64,000 nucleotides of DNA from VBDM01 sp035519135. GTDB taxonomy: Bacteria > Pseudomonadota > Gammaproteobacteria > Burkholderiales > SG8-39. Location of the stretch: the NCBI GenBank assembly GCA_035519135.1, contig DATIWX010000004.1, positions 1 to 64,000 on the forward strand, given 5' to 3'. Below, piece by piece: positions 50,318-57,799 of the stretch; within the stretch, counting starts at the first letter, position 1, and every line of letters begins with the position of its first letter. Below the pieces are notes generated by a model. It made no database searches. It saw nothing but the letters and a program-made list of their open reading frames with translations, and was not told where the DNA came from. Both the position numbers and the translations under genes were made by a program.

Positions 50318-51370
50318 CTACCGCCCCTTGCGCACGACGAGCGAACGCAGGCGTTCTACCACAGCGCCTTCTTCCGGGTAGTAGAGTGCCTCCAGTGCGG
50401 AGCTCATCGGCGTATGGCTGTCAGGGTGGCAAACCCGGACCGGGCTAGCGCGTAGCGCTCGGCCCGAGTGTTCGGCAACGCGAGCGATGATTTCTGCAGA
50501 GACGCCGAACGATTGCCAAGCGGGGTCCATGACACACAGGCGCCCGGTCTTGTCGACGGAGGCGCATATTGTGCCGGAATCCAGGGGCGACACGGTACGC
50601 AAGTCAATTACCTCGGAGTCGACGCCTACGACGCTCAGCCTGCCTGCCACCCGCAGAGCAAAGGGGACCATGACCCCCAGCGCCACGATCGTGAGATCCT
50701 TCCCCTTCCTGCGCACAGCAGCACGCCCGAAACGAACCCGATACGGCGCTTCAGGAACCCGGTCCCTTAGGGAAAAGAGCGAACGGTGTTCGAGAAGTAT
50801 GACCGGGTTCTCCCCGAAAACGGCCTCGAGCAGAAGGCCCTTCGCATCGAACGCGGTGGCGGGCATGGCCACCTGGATGCCGGGCACATGGGCGAACCAC
50901 GCGTGCAAGCTCTTCGAGTGCTGGGGACCCTGCCCCCAGCCACGGCCGACGATTGCGCGTATGACGATCGGCAGCGACGATTGCGCATTCGACTTGAACC
51001 GCCACAGGGCCATCCAATTGGTTATGGCATCCATCGAATAGAGCATGAAGTCGAGGCGATGATGCACCAGCACCGGCCGCATGCCTGCGACGGCGGCCCC
51101 GATGCCGAGGGCTGTCATGGCGCTTTCGGACACCGGGAAGTCGCGAACGCGGTCCGTGCCGAAGCGTTCGGCCAGACCGGTCGTCGAGCCGAACACACCC
51201 GGCGCGTAGTCGACCAGCTGGCCCACCACGATTACCCGGTCGCTAAGCTCCATTGCCTGCTCGAGCCCCTGCCTGAGCGCGTCGGCGAAGCTGGCCTCGG
51301 GGTGCGCAGTTCCCGGGGTTTGCCGCGATGCCGCTGCACGAGGTTGGGGGTTCTTGCGTTTCGACAGCAT
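50318..51370 (-). CDS. Thiamine-diphosphate-dependent dehydrogenase E1 beta-like subunit
   Basis: A 350-residue transketolase-like protein of the E1-beta group. It has the pyrimidine-binding domain (FPVSESAMTALGIGAAVAGM, with the Glu that activates thiamine) and the C-terminal transketolase domain (DLTIVALGVMVPFALRVAGR). IQVAMPATAFDAKGLLLEAV and NPVILLEHRSLF are family blocks. It follows the E1-alpha gene by 15 bases. No E2 acyltransferase or E3 gene is in the window, so a standard 2-oxoacid dehydrogenase complex is not encoded here. A role in making an acyl- or C2-modified sugar is possible. Confidence 0.85.
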   Translation of the reverse strand: MLSKRKNPQPRAAASRQTPGTAHPEASFADALRQGLEQAMELSDRVIVVGQLVDYAPGVFGSTTGLAERFGTDRVRDFPVSESAMTALGIGAAVAGMRPVLVHHRLDFMLYSMDAITNWMALWRFKSNAQSSLPIVIRAIVGRGWGQGPQHSKSLHAWFAHVPGIQVAMPATAFDAKGLLLEAVFGENPVILLEHRSLFSLRDRVPEAPYRVRFGRAAVRRKGKDLTIVALGVMVPFALRVAGRLSVVGVDSEVIDLRTVSPLDSGTICASVDKTGRLCVMDPAWQSFGVSAEIIARVAEHSGRALRASPVRVCHPDSHTPMSSALEALYYPEEGAVVERLRSLVVRKGR

Positions 51371-51385
51371 AGCTGACCTTCGGCC

Positions 51386-52504
51386 TCAGTAGCCCTTCGC
51401 CTGGGCCGACTCCTGGTGCGCATCGAAGTCGCCCAGGTCGATATCGACGAGCAACCGGTCGGCTTCCGGGGTCGCGCTCGAATAGTTGAGCCCAATCCAG
51501 TTGGGTGTCGGTGGGAAGGGACTCGATTTCGCGAAGCGGAAGCACTCCGCAATCTCCGTCCCGATCTCCTGCAAAAGCCGATCTGCCTCTGCGACGGTGA
51601 GCAGGCCTTTTGTCCGGAGTGCCTCCTCCAGCAGCTTGATCGGGCAATTTCGTTTCCAGGCCTCCAGGTCCTCGGGTGCGCGATAGCCGACGAGGTCGTC
51701 GCTCGCCGGGCCGTAGTGTCCGCTCCAGCGATACGTGTAGGCTTCGACGAAGGTCGGTCCTTCACCTGCGCGCGCGCGCGCGATCGCGTCGCGCAGCGTG
51801 CGGTGGACCAGCATCGCGTCGTTGCCGAAGATCGCCGCGCTCTCGACGCCGAAAGTCCTCACCCGCTCGCTGATATTGTCGAGCGACTGACGCTTGAGCT
51901 GTGGCGAGAACACCGAATAGTTGTTGTTTTCGCAGACCAGTACGAGCGGCAGCTTGGCGAGCGCCGCGTAGTTCACCGTTTCCCAGAAAATGCCCTCATC
52001 GGTGGCCGACTCCCCGAAACCCGCGACGGCAACCTGTTCAGTCCCTCGAAGCTGGAACGCTAGCGCCGAGCCCAAGGAAATCGCCGTCGCACCGGCGAGG
52101 ATGGCGCCGCTGAAAAAGTGGTGCGACGGAAATGAGATGTCCTGCGATCCGGCGAGCCCGGCGTTCGCGCCGGTCTGCTTACCGTAAAGCTCCGCGAACA
52201 GGGCCGGCATGGGCGCCTGCTTGGCGAGGTAGTAGCCGTGCGAGCGATGATGCGAATACAGGTAATCGTCGTTGTGCAGCAGCAGCGATAGCGCGGCTGG
52301 AACAGCCTCTTGGCCGACGCAGAAGTGCACCGGGCAGCGCATCTCGTCTGCGGGATGGTACTCGCGCGCCAGCGCCTCTTCGCACTGACGCAGCCGCAGC
52401 ATGAAACCGTACAGGGATTTCGCCGTGTCGGCTTCACCGTCCGCAATCGACAGCGATTTGTATAGACCGGCCTTAAGGATCGCCTCGTGCGTCAGGGTTT
52501 CCAT
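51386..52504 (-). CDS. Thiamine-diphosphate-dependent dehydrogenase E1 alpha-like subunit
   Basis: A 372-residue E1-alpha-type protein. The N-terminal part has MRCPVHFCVGQEAVPAALSL and YLYSHHRSHGYYLAKQAPMP. The thiamine-diphosphate motif is altered: where GDG...NN is usual, residues 164-166 read GES in VAVAGFGESATDEGIFWETV, with the closing CENNNYSVFS intact, so a Glu replaces the metal-binding Asp. The Ser-rich phosphorylation-type loop of mitochondrial E1 is absent. Together with the beta gene it forms an orphan E1 inside a sugar cluster. It is 2 bases downstream of the Nudix gene. Confidence 0.85.
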   Translation of the reverse strand: METLTHEAILKAGLYKSLSIADGEADTAKSLYGFMLRLRQCEEALAREYHPADEMRCPVHFCVGQEAVPAALSLLLHNDDYLYSHHRSHGYYLAKQAPMPALFAELYGKQTGANAGLAGSQDISFPSHHFFSGAILAGATAISLGSALAFQLRGTEQVAVAGFGESATDEGIFWETVNYAALAKLPLVLVCENNNYSVFSPQLKRQSLDNISERVRTFGVESAAIFGNDAMLVHRTLRDAIARARAGEGPTFVEAYTYRWSGHYGPASDDLVGYRAPEDLEAWKRNCPIKLLEEALRTKGLLTVAEADRLLQEIGTEIAECFRFAKSSPFPPTPNWIGLNYSSATPEADRLLVDIDLGDFDAHQESAQAKGY

Positions 52505-52506
52505 GG

Positions 52507-53052
52507 CTAGCCTGGAGCCGGCGCGAATCGATGCCTGCTCATATGCATCCAGATCGCAAACGCGTCGTAGGGCGTGGTCTGCCTGCCGAGCAGGAGATCT
52601 TGTCCGGTAAGCGCCTGCATGTCGGCGCCCTCATGCAGGACAAAGCGAGCGAAAACCCGCGCCGGAACGGAAATCTCGAAATAGATGCGGGACACCTTGG
52701 ACTGTCCCAGCCGACTGAAGTCGAAGTCGAATCGCGTGAACTCGCTCGCGTCCTCGATCTCGTACTCGAGCTCCTCGCGCAACTCTCGCCTAAGGGCTTC
52801 GAGCGGCCGCTCACCGAGATCCACGGCTCCACCGAAACAGCCCCAATGGCTAGGATAGAAGATGTTGGGGCGCGCGTCGCGCAGCTGCATCACGTACCGG
52901 CCGTCCTCGAGAACGAGCAGGCCCGCGACCGCATCGGCCGGCTTGAGCGGCGCCTTGGAGCGCATGAAGTGCTCCCATCCGCCGTCTTCTTGCGCTGTCA
53001 GGGAACGACGCATTGGGTGCCGCACGACTTGACGGGAGTCATGCTCAACCAC
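52507..53052 (-). CDS. Nudix hydrolase
   Basis: A Nudix-fold protein of up to 181 residues. The Nudix box is GAVDLGERPLEALRRELREE, followed by LEYEI; it conforms to Gx5Ex7REUxEE, with Glu in place of the usual Gly after EE. AGLLVLEDGRYVMQLRDARP precedes it. Similar enzymes hydrolyse GDP-mannose or other nucleotide-sugars/diphosphates. Start is uncertain: ATG 53052 overlaps the preceding gene by 8 bases, while two later Met codons (reading MRRSLTAQ and MRSKAPLK) would shorten the N-terminus without loss of the domain. Confidence 0.82.
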   Translation of the reverse strand: MVEHDSRQVVRHPMRRSLTAQEDGGWEHFMRSKAPLKPADAVAGLLVLEDGRYVMQLRDARPNIFYPSHWGCFGGAVDLGERPLEALRRELREELEYEIEDASEFTRFDFDFSRLGQSKVSRIYFEISVPARVFARFVLHEGADMQALTGQDLLLGRQTTPYDAFAIWMHMSRHRFAPAPG

Positions 53053-54034
53053 GCAGGACGTAGTCCTTCGGCCAGTCTTTCAACTGGCCGAGGTACTTGC
53101 GGCCCCAGGTCACCATCTCACCCAGCCCTTCTTTCCAGCCGGTCTGCGGCTCCCAGCCGACGTCGCGCTTGATCGCGGCCGAATCGAGCCAGTAGCGCGA
53201 GTCCTGTCCCAGACGGTCGGGGGCCATTTCGCACAGCTGCTCGAAAGGCATTCCCAGTGCCTCAGCGCACAGCTCGACCACTCGCCGGATGCTCGTCGGC
53301 TCGGCCGGACCGGCGTTGTAGATCTTGCCGAGAGGGGCCTTCTCCGCCACGAGGTGAATCGCGCGCCCGAGGTCACGTGCATGGATGTACGATTTTTCGG
53401 CGCGCCCGCCTCCCTGAAGCGGAAGCTTGGTGCCGGTCAGGCCGCAGATGATCGCCTTCGGAATGACCCGGTGGAGCAGCTGCCCCGGACAATAGGCGTT
53501 CGACGGCCGGATGATGTTCATCGGGAACTTAAGGAACTTGTGGACCGACTCCAGATACATGTCGAACGCGACTTTCGAGGCTGCATACGGGCTGGTGGGC
53601 TTGATCGGCTCGTCTTCCTTCGCCGCGTGCGATACGGAGCCGTACATTTCCGACGTCCCGATCTGGATGAAGCGCTCGAGCCAGGTTCGCTTCATCAGCT
53701 CCTCGCACAGGCGCGCGAGCGCCATGGAATTGGTCTCGAAGAAGCGCCAGGAATGCTTCCACGACACCGCGCCCTCGCCCTGGGCGGCGTAGTTGACGAT
53801 GATCTGCGGTTTTTCCCTGTCCAGGAGCTCGAGGAGGAGATCCAGCTCGTAGGTGATGTGGTAGGCGTGGTAGCGGTAGTTCTTGCGCTTCTCGACGTTG
53901 AGGGAGAACGGCTCGGGACGCAGGGGATTGCGGCCCACGCCGATGACCAGACTCGGATCCGCGTGGTCGAGCAGATAGAGCGCCGTGTGTATGCCGAATG
54001 ATCCTCCGCCACCAAGAATCGCGTATTTTTTCAT
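53045..54034 (-). CDS. NAD-dependent nucleotide-sugar epimerase/dehydratase
   Basis: A 329-residue extended SDR. The nucleotide-binding start is KKYAILGGGGSFGIHTALYL, with an extra glycine-rich turn. The catalytic region is FIQIGTSEMYGSVSHAAKED followed by SPYAASKVAFDMYLESV. IIRPSNAYCPGQLLHRVIPK and the GGGRAEKSYIHARDLGRAIH block are typical of GDP-/dTDP-sugar 4,6-dehydratases and 4-epimerases. It sits between an SAM-methyltransferase gene and the Nudix/E1 genes. The exact reaction cannot be told from sequence. Confidence 0.85.
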   Translation of the reverse strand: MKKYAILGGGGSFGIHTALYLLDHADPSLVIGVGRNPLRPEPFSLNVEKRKNYRYHAYHITYELDLLLELLDREKPQIIVNYAAQGEGAVSWKHSWRFFETNSMALARLCEELMKRTWLERFIQIGTSEMYGSVSHAAKEDEPIKPTSPYAASKVAFDMYLESVHKFLKFPMNIIRPSNAYCPGQLLHRVIPKAIICGLTGTKLPLQGGGRAEKSYIHARDLGRAIHLVAEKAPLGKIYNAGPAEPTSIRRVVELCAEALGMPFEQLCEMAPDRLGQDSRYWLDSAAIKRDVGWEPQTGWKEGLGEMVTWGRKYLGQLKDWPKDYVLRG

Positions 54035-54052
54035 TGTTCCCTAGGAGAAATC

Positions 54053-54712
54053 CTATTCCTCCAGCACCGTCCAATACCAGTCGCCAGTGTAACCCGCTTC
54101 CTTGAAGACGCCGAGCCAGCCGCTCGGGTAGTCGTGGAATTTCGCGGTCAATACCCATTGCATGAATAGTTCCCGCTGTTCCGGGGTATGGTAAGCGTCG
54201 ACTTGCACGAACGCGCGCCCGGGGGCCAACCGCTCTATTTCCCGCAGCGCCTGGATGACCCCTCCTCTGTCCAGGTTGTGCAGGGTATTGATCGAAATGA
54301 CCGCGTCGAATGATCCATCCGGAAAGGGCAGGCTCGTGGCCTTACCCAGGTGCAGGCGGCCGACGACTTCCTTCTCGCAATGCATGAGCGCGTATTCCGA
54401 GATTTCAAGACCAAAAGCTTCCAGACCCGGGCACACCCTCATCAGGTCTTTCACGAGGAAGCCCTTCGCGCAGCCGACATCGAGAATCCGGCCGCCCGCC
54501 GCCAGCTCGAAATGCCGGACGATGTCCTGTGCCACGGGAATCCAGCGACCGTCGTACCGGTAGCCTCCATAGCCGTACTCGCGCGGCCCGTCGAAATACA
54601 TCTCCCCGAACTTGCAGGCGATGGCGACATGTTCCTCCGTCTTCGCCCGGGCGCGCGCCCCGATGTTGCGCCGGGTCCTCGGCAGCCTTGCGAGCAGATT
54701 GACTTCGGCCAT
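54053..54712 (-). CDS. Class I SAM-dependent methyltransferase
   Basis: A 219-residue methyltransferase. Motif I is GGRILDVGCAKGFLVKDLMR, motif II/post I is FGLEISEYALMHCEKEVVGR, and the acidic motif SFDAVISINTLHNLDRGGVI marks the Methyltransf_11/25 type. EYGYGGYRYDGRWIPVAQDI near the N-terminus is a common feature of SAM enzymes in polysaccharide loci. Acceptor unknown, possibly a sugar hydroxyl. Start ATG 54712 shares its last base with the upstream stop codon. Confidence 0.85.
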   Translation of the reverse strand: MAEVNLLARLPRTRRNIGARARAKTEEHVAIACKFGEMYFDGPREYGYGGYRYDGRWIPVAQDIVRHFELAAGGRILDVGCAKGFLVKDLMRVCPGLEAFGLEISEYALMHCEKEVVGRLHLGKATSLPFPDGSFDAVISINTLHNLDRGGVIQALREIERLAPGRAFVQVDAYHTPEQRELFMQWVLTAKFHDYPSGWLGVFKEAGYTGDWYWTVLEE

Positions 54713-55596
54713 CAACGCTTCCCCAGCATCTCCCGGTGCACGCGCGCGACACCTTCCTCGAGTCCGGTGAAGCGGATGTCGGGAAACGCCTTTATCGCGG
54801 CCGTAATGGCGTAGTGCCGATGGGTGACGGGATTGGCCCGGGGAGTCTTGACGATCTCCACGGTTGTCTTGAACTGCCTTGCGACGATTTCGGCGACCCG
54901 GTGGAAAGAGTGCGAGGTTCCGGTCACCGCGTTCAGCGTCCCGGTGCTGCGATGGAGCAGGCAACGCAGCGTAAGGGCGGCGACGTCGTCGACGTGGATG
55001 TGGTCGCGGGTTTCCTCGCCGCCGCCGAACAGCGTGATCCGGCCGTCCTTCTGTGCAGCGCGGCGGAACCGGTTCGGGCCGTAGGAGTTGTGGGTGTCGT
55101 CCAGCCCGTAGATCAGCGTCGGGCGCAGCACCAGGACCGGCACCTTGGAAAGGCCGCGCGCCATGATCTCGCGCGTATGGTGCATCGCCCCATAGAGGTC
55201 CGGTGGGGAAGGAGGCGTTTCCTCCGTGACGAGTGCGTCTGAGGCGCTGTACACGGCATCCGAGCTGAAATAGACGAAATGCGCGCTGCCGACTTTGCCT
55301 ATCGCCGCGCATACGTTCTGCATCATCGTCAAGTTCTTCATCAACGCCGCGATATCGCGGCCCTTGTCAGGGGTGAGTGCCGCGAGCATGACCGCTGCAT
55401 CGCCAGGCCTGAGGAGCGCAGCGAGCTTTTCGGCGGCGGAGACCTCCGAAATGTCCAGATCGGCGGAGGTCAGCGCGAGGTTCGGAATCTGCCGGTTGTC
55501 GAGGAGCCTGCGGAGCGCCGCGCCGATGAAGCCGTGGGCTCCGAGCAGGACCACTCGCTCCGGAGTCTGCGGCGCCGCGCTGAGATGGGTGATCAT
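54712..55596 (-). CDS. NAD(P)-dependent sugar epimerase/reductase
   Basis: A 294-residue extended SDR: PERVVLLGAHGFIGAALRRL for nucleotide binding, HFVYFSSDAVYSASDALVTE and PPDLYGAMHHTREIMARGLS around the active site. Here the Tyr-x-x-x-Lys motif appears as YGAMH, so the conserved Lys is replaced by His. ETRDHIHVDDVAALTLRCLL is typical for sugar epimerases. The loss of Lys may lower or change dehydrogenase activity. It overlaps the UDP-glucose-dehydrogenase-like gene by 4 bases. Confidence 0.8.
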   Translation of the reverse strand: MITHLSAAPQTPERVVLLGAHGFIGAALRRLLDNRQIPNLALTSADLDISEVSAAEKLAALLRPGDAAVMLAALTPDKGRDIAALMKNLTMMQNVCAAIGKVGSAHFVYFSSDAVYSASDALVTEETPPSPPDLYGAMHHTREIMARGLSKVPVLVLRPTLIYGLDDTHNSYGPNRFRRAAQKDGRITLFGGGEETRDHIHVDDVAALTLRCLLHRSTGTLNAVTGTSHSFHRVAEIVARQFKTTVEIVKTPRANPVTHRHYAITAAIKAFPDIRFTGLEEGVARVHREMLGKR

Positions 55597-56861
55597 GTGC
55601 CGGCCCTGAGCCCGAGCGTGCGGTAGTCGAGTCCCGCTGCGCGACAGGCGGAAGCTTTCAGCACGGCGTACGGATCGAGCAACAGCCTGCCGCGCAGTCG
55701 CCGGGCGATTTGCGACGGATCCAGCCTGCCGAACTGTGCCCAGGGCGTCATGATCGCAAGCGCGTCCGCACCTTCGCAGGCGTCGAGCTCAGAGGTCGCG
55801 GCGTGGCAGCGCGGATGCGCTGCTTCTGACGCGGGCACGACCGGGTCGAAGACTCGCACGCGAAAAAGACCGAGTTGGGCGAGCAGGGCGAGCGACGGAG
55901 AGTTCTTGGTCGAGCGGGTGTCCTGCTTGTAGGCGAGGCCGAGCACTGCGATGACGGGATCTTTGAGCTTCGAGAGAACGCGAGCGTGGAGCTCGTTCAG
56001 GGCCCAGTCCCTGCGGTGGCGGCTGTTCGCCATCCAGGCGCGCACCACGCCGGCATCGGTGCCGTGTTCGTCCGCGAAGCGGCACACCGTCGCGAGATCG
56101 CGCTCCAGGTTTCCGCCGGCGATGCCCAAGCCGGGAGCGAGATAAGCGTGCTGCCCGATGCGCCGGTCGAGCCTCAGGGCGGGCACGATCTCGGACCAGG
56201 CGGCGCCGAGGCTTTCGCACAGCTCGGCGAGCGTATTCGCGACGCTGAGCGAGGACACGAGGCAGCAATTGATCGCGATCTTCGCGAGCTCGGCGCTTTC
56301 GTAGCGCATCGGCAGGATAGGGCAGGCGAAGGCGGAGAGAAACTCTTCCAGCGCTCTGGGTCTGGTCGCAGCGGGATCCGCACAGCCGAGGATGATCCTT
56401 TCCGGATGCATGGCCCGCTCGACCGCCTGGCCGAACACCAGGGTCTCGACCTGGTAGAAGAGCCGCTCCCGCGGCAGCGCGAGGGCGCGCGTGAACCCGG
56501 GCGGGACCTGGCACAGGACCACCAGCATCGCGTGCTGCCCAAGCACCGCAGAAACCGCGTCGATCAGCTTGCGTATGCCTGAGAGGTCGCTCGCGCCCGC
56601 GTCATCGGTGGGGACGTCGGAAGCGATGTACACGAGGTCGCAGGCCGACAGATCAGCGATGTCCACAGTGAACCTCGCCTGCCCGGCGTGCTGTTGCAGA
56701 ACTTCCGGCAGGCCGGGCTCGACGATATTCGGCTCGCTGCGCTGCAGGCCCGCGATCGCGTCCCGGTCCGGGTCGTATCCGACGACCTCGAATCCCCGCG
56801 CGAGCGCCGCCGCGGCGGAATTCACGCCGAGATGGGTCATGCCTGCAAAGCCGACCCGCAT
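55593..56861 (-). CDS. UDP-glucose/GDP-mannose dehydrogenase homologue lacking the catalytic Cys
   Basis: A 422-residue protein with the three-domain layout of UDP-sugar dehydrogenases: N-terminal Rossmann domain, middle helix, C-terminal domain (VIAVLGLAYKQDTRSTKNSP). The structural Lys194 and Asn198 in ELAKIAINCC are kept. But the catalytic GFGGSCxxKD motif reads GLGIAGGNLERD, with Asn251 in place of the essential Cys, and Arg instead of Lys. The NAD-binding GxGxxG is altered to GMTHLG. It may not make uronic acids; it could be a single-oxidation enzyme, an epimerase-like or a regulatory protein. Confidence 0.85.
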   Translation of the reverse strand: MRVGFAGMTHLGVNSAAAALARGFEVVGYDPDRDAIAGLQRSEPNIVEPGLPEVLQQHAGQARFTVDIADLSACDLVYIASDVPTDDAGASDLSGIRKLIDAVSAVLGQHAMLVVLCQVPPGFTRALALPRERLFYQVETLVFGQAVERAMHPERIILGCADPAATRPRALEEFLSAFACPILPMRYESAELAKIAINCCLVSSLSVANTLAELCESLGAAWSEIVPALRLDRRIGQHAYLAPGLGIAGGNLERDLATVCRFADEHGTDAGVVRAWMANSRHRRDWALNELHARVLSKLKDPVIAVLGLAYKQDTRSTKNSPSLALLAQLGLFRVRVFDPVVPASEAAHPRCHAATSELDACEGADALAIMTPWAQFGRLDPSQIARRLRGRLLLDPYAVLKASACRAAGLDYRTLGLRAGT

Positions 56862-56866
56862 CCCCT

Positions 56867-57799
56867 TCAGGCTCCCGCAACTTTCATGGCCTGCTCGCCG
56901 AGTCCTCGCAGCAGCCGCTGCAGCCACAGGTCGCGGGAAACATCGGCCGGCTCCCGGCGCTCGCACAGCGATTTGAAATGAGCATACTCCGCGGACCAGG
57001 TCGGATCGTCCCGCGTCAGCGTCACGGACTCTTCCGGCGGCCGCCCCGACGGTAGCACACGAGTGCGCAAGGTGAAGGTGGTCGGCCCCCACTTGCACAG
57101 GGACCGGATGTGCGCCGAGCCGCGCTCGCCGAACAGGTCGCAGGTGAAGTGATTGCGCCAGGACAGGAGCGTCATCTCGAGCTCAAGCTGCGGCCGCGCC
57201 TCGCGCGATCCGATGACCAGATGGTCGGGCGCGCGGTTCTCGAAGCAGCGTGCGAAGTGCACGGAGAAATCGCCGGTCGGATCGCCGAACCAGAACCGCG
57301 CCGTGTCCAGGAGGTGCGAGCCCAGGTCGGGTAGCACGCCCGCTCCCTGGTCGCGCCACGCCGACTCGCGCACCAGGCGGGCCGTCCCGTTGCCGTAGAA
57401 CATCCGGCAGTGGTAGAGCTGTCCGAGGACCCCGGAGGCAATGACGTCCCGCATGCGAACGTAGTGCGGCTCGAATCGGTGGTTGTACGCGGTGTAGCAG
57501 ACCGCACGGCGCTCGCGCGCGAGCTTCCCCAGGCGCTCGATATCCTCGTCGCGAGCCGCCCACAGCGGCTTTTCGACCAGGACGTGCTTACCCCGGGACA
57601 GGAGATAGTCCAGTACTTCGAGCTTCGCCTGGTCGGGCGTGCACACCAGCGCCGCGTCGTAGAGCTCGGCGGGAACGTCCTGCAGCCGCCGGTACTGCGC
57701 TTCGGCGTTGACCGGATCGACCGCGGCGACGAACTCCTCCTTCGCTACCGCGCGCCGCTTGTAGCCCTGCACCCCAAGGCCGACGACGATGACCTTCAC
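56867..57799 (-). CDS. Gfo/Idh/MocA-family oxidoreductase
   Basis: A 310-residue NAD(P)-dependent oxidoreductase. The Rossmann domain begins VKVIVVGLGVQGYKRRAVAK. The family motif EKP is present in GKHVLVEKPLWAARDEDIER, with YTAYNHRFEPHYVRMRDVIA as the catalytic region, and the C-terminal beta-sheet domain holds DLGSHLLDTARFWFGDP. Likely oxidises or reduces a sugar nucleotide. GTG 57799 overlaps the stop of the kinase/nucleotidylyltransferase gene by 4 bases (GTGA). Confidence 0.88.
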   Translation of the reverse strand: MKVIVVGLGVQGYKRRAVAKEEFVAAVDPVNAEAQYRRLQDVPAELYDAALVCTPDQAKLEVLDYLLSRGKHVLVEKPLWAARDEDIERLGKLARERRAVCYTAYNHRFEPHYVRMRDVIASGVLGQLYHCRMFYGNGTARLVRESAWRDQGAGVLPDLGSHLLDTARFWFGDPTGDFSVHFARCFENRAPDHLVIGSREARPQLELEMTLLSWRNHFTCDLFGERGSAHIRSLCKWGPTTFTLRTRVLPSGRPPEESVTLTRDDPTWSAEYAHFKSLCERREPADVSRDLWLQRLLRGLGEQAMKVAGA

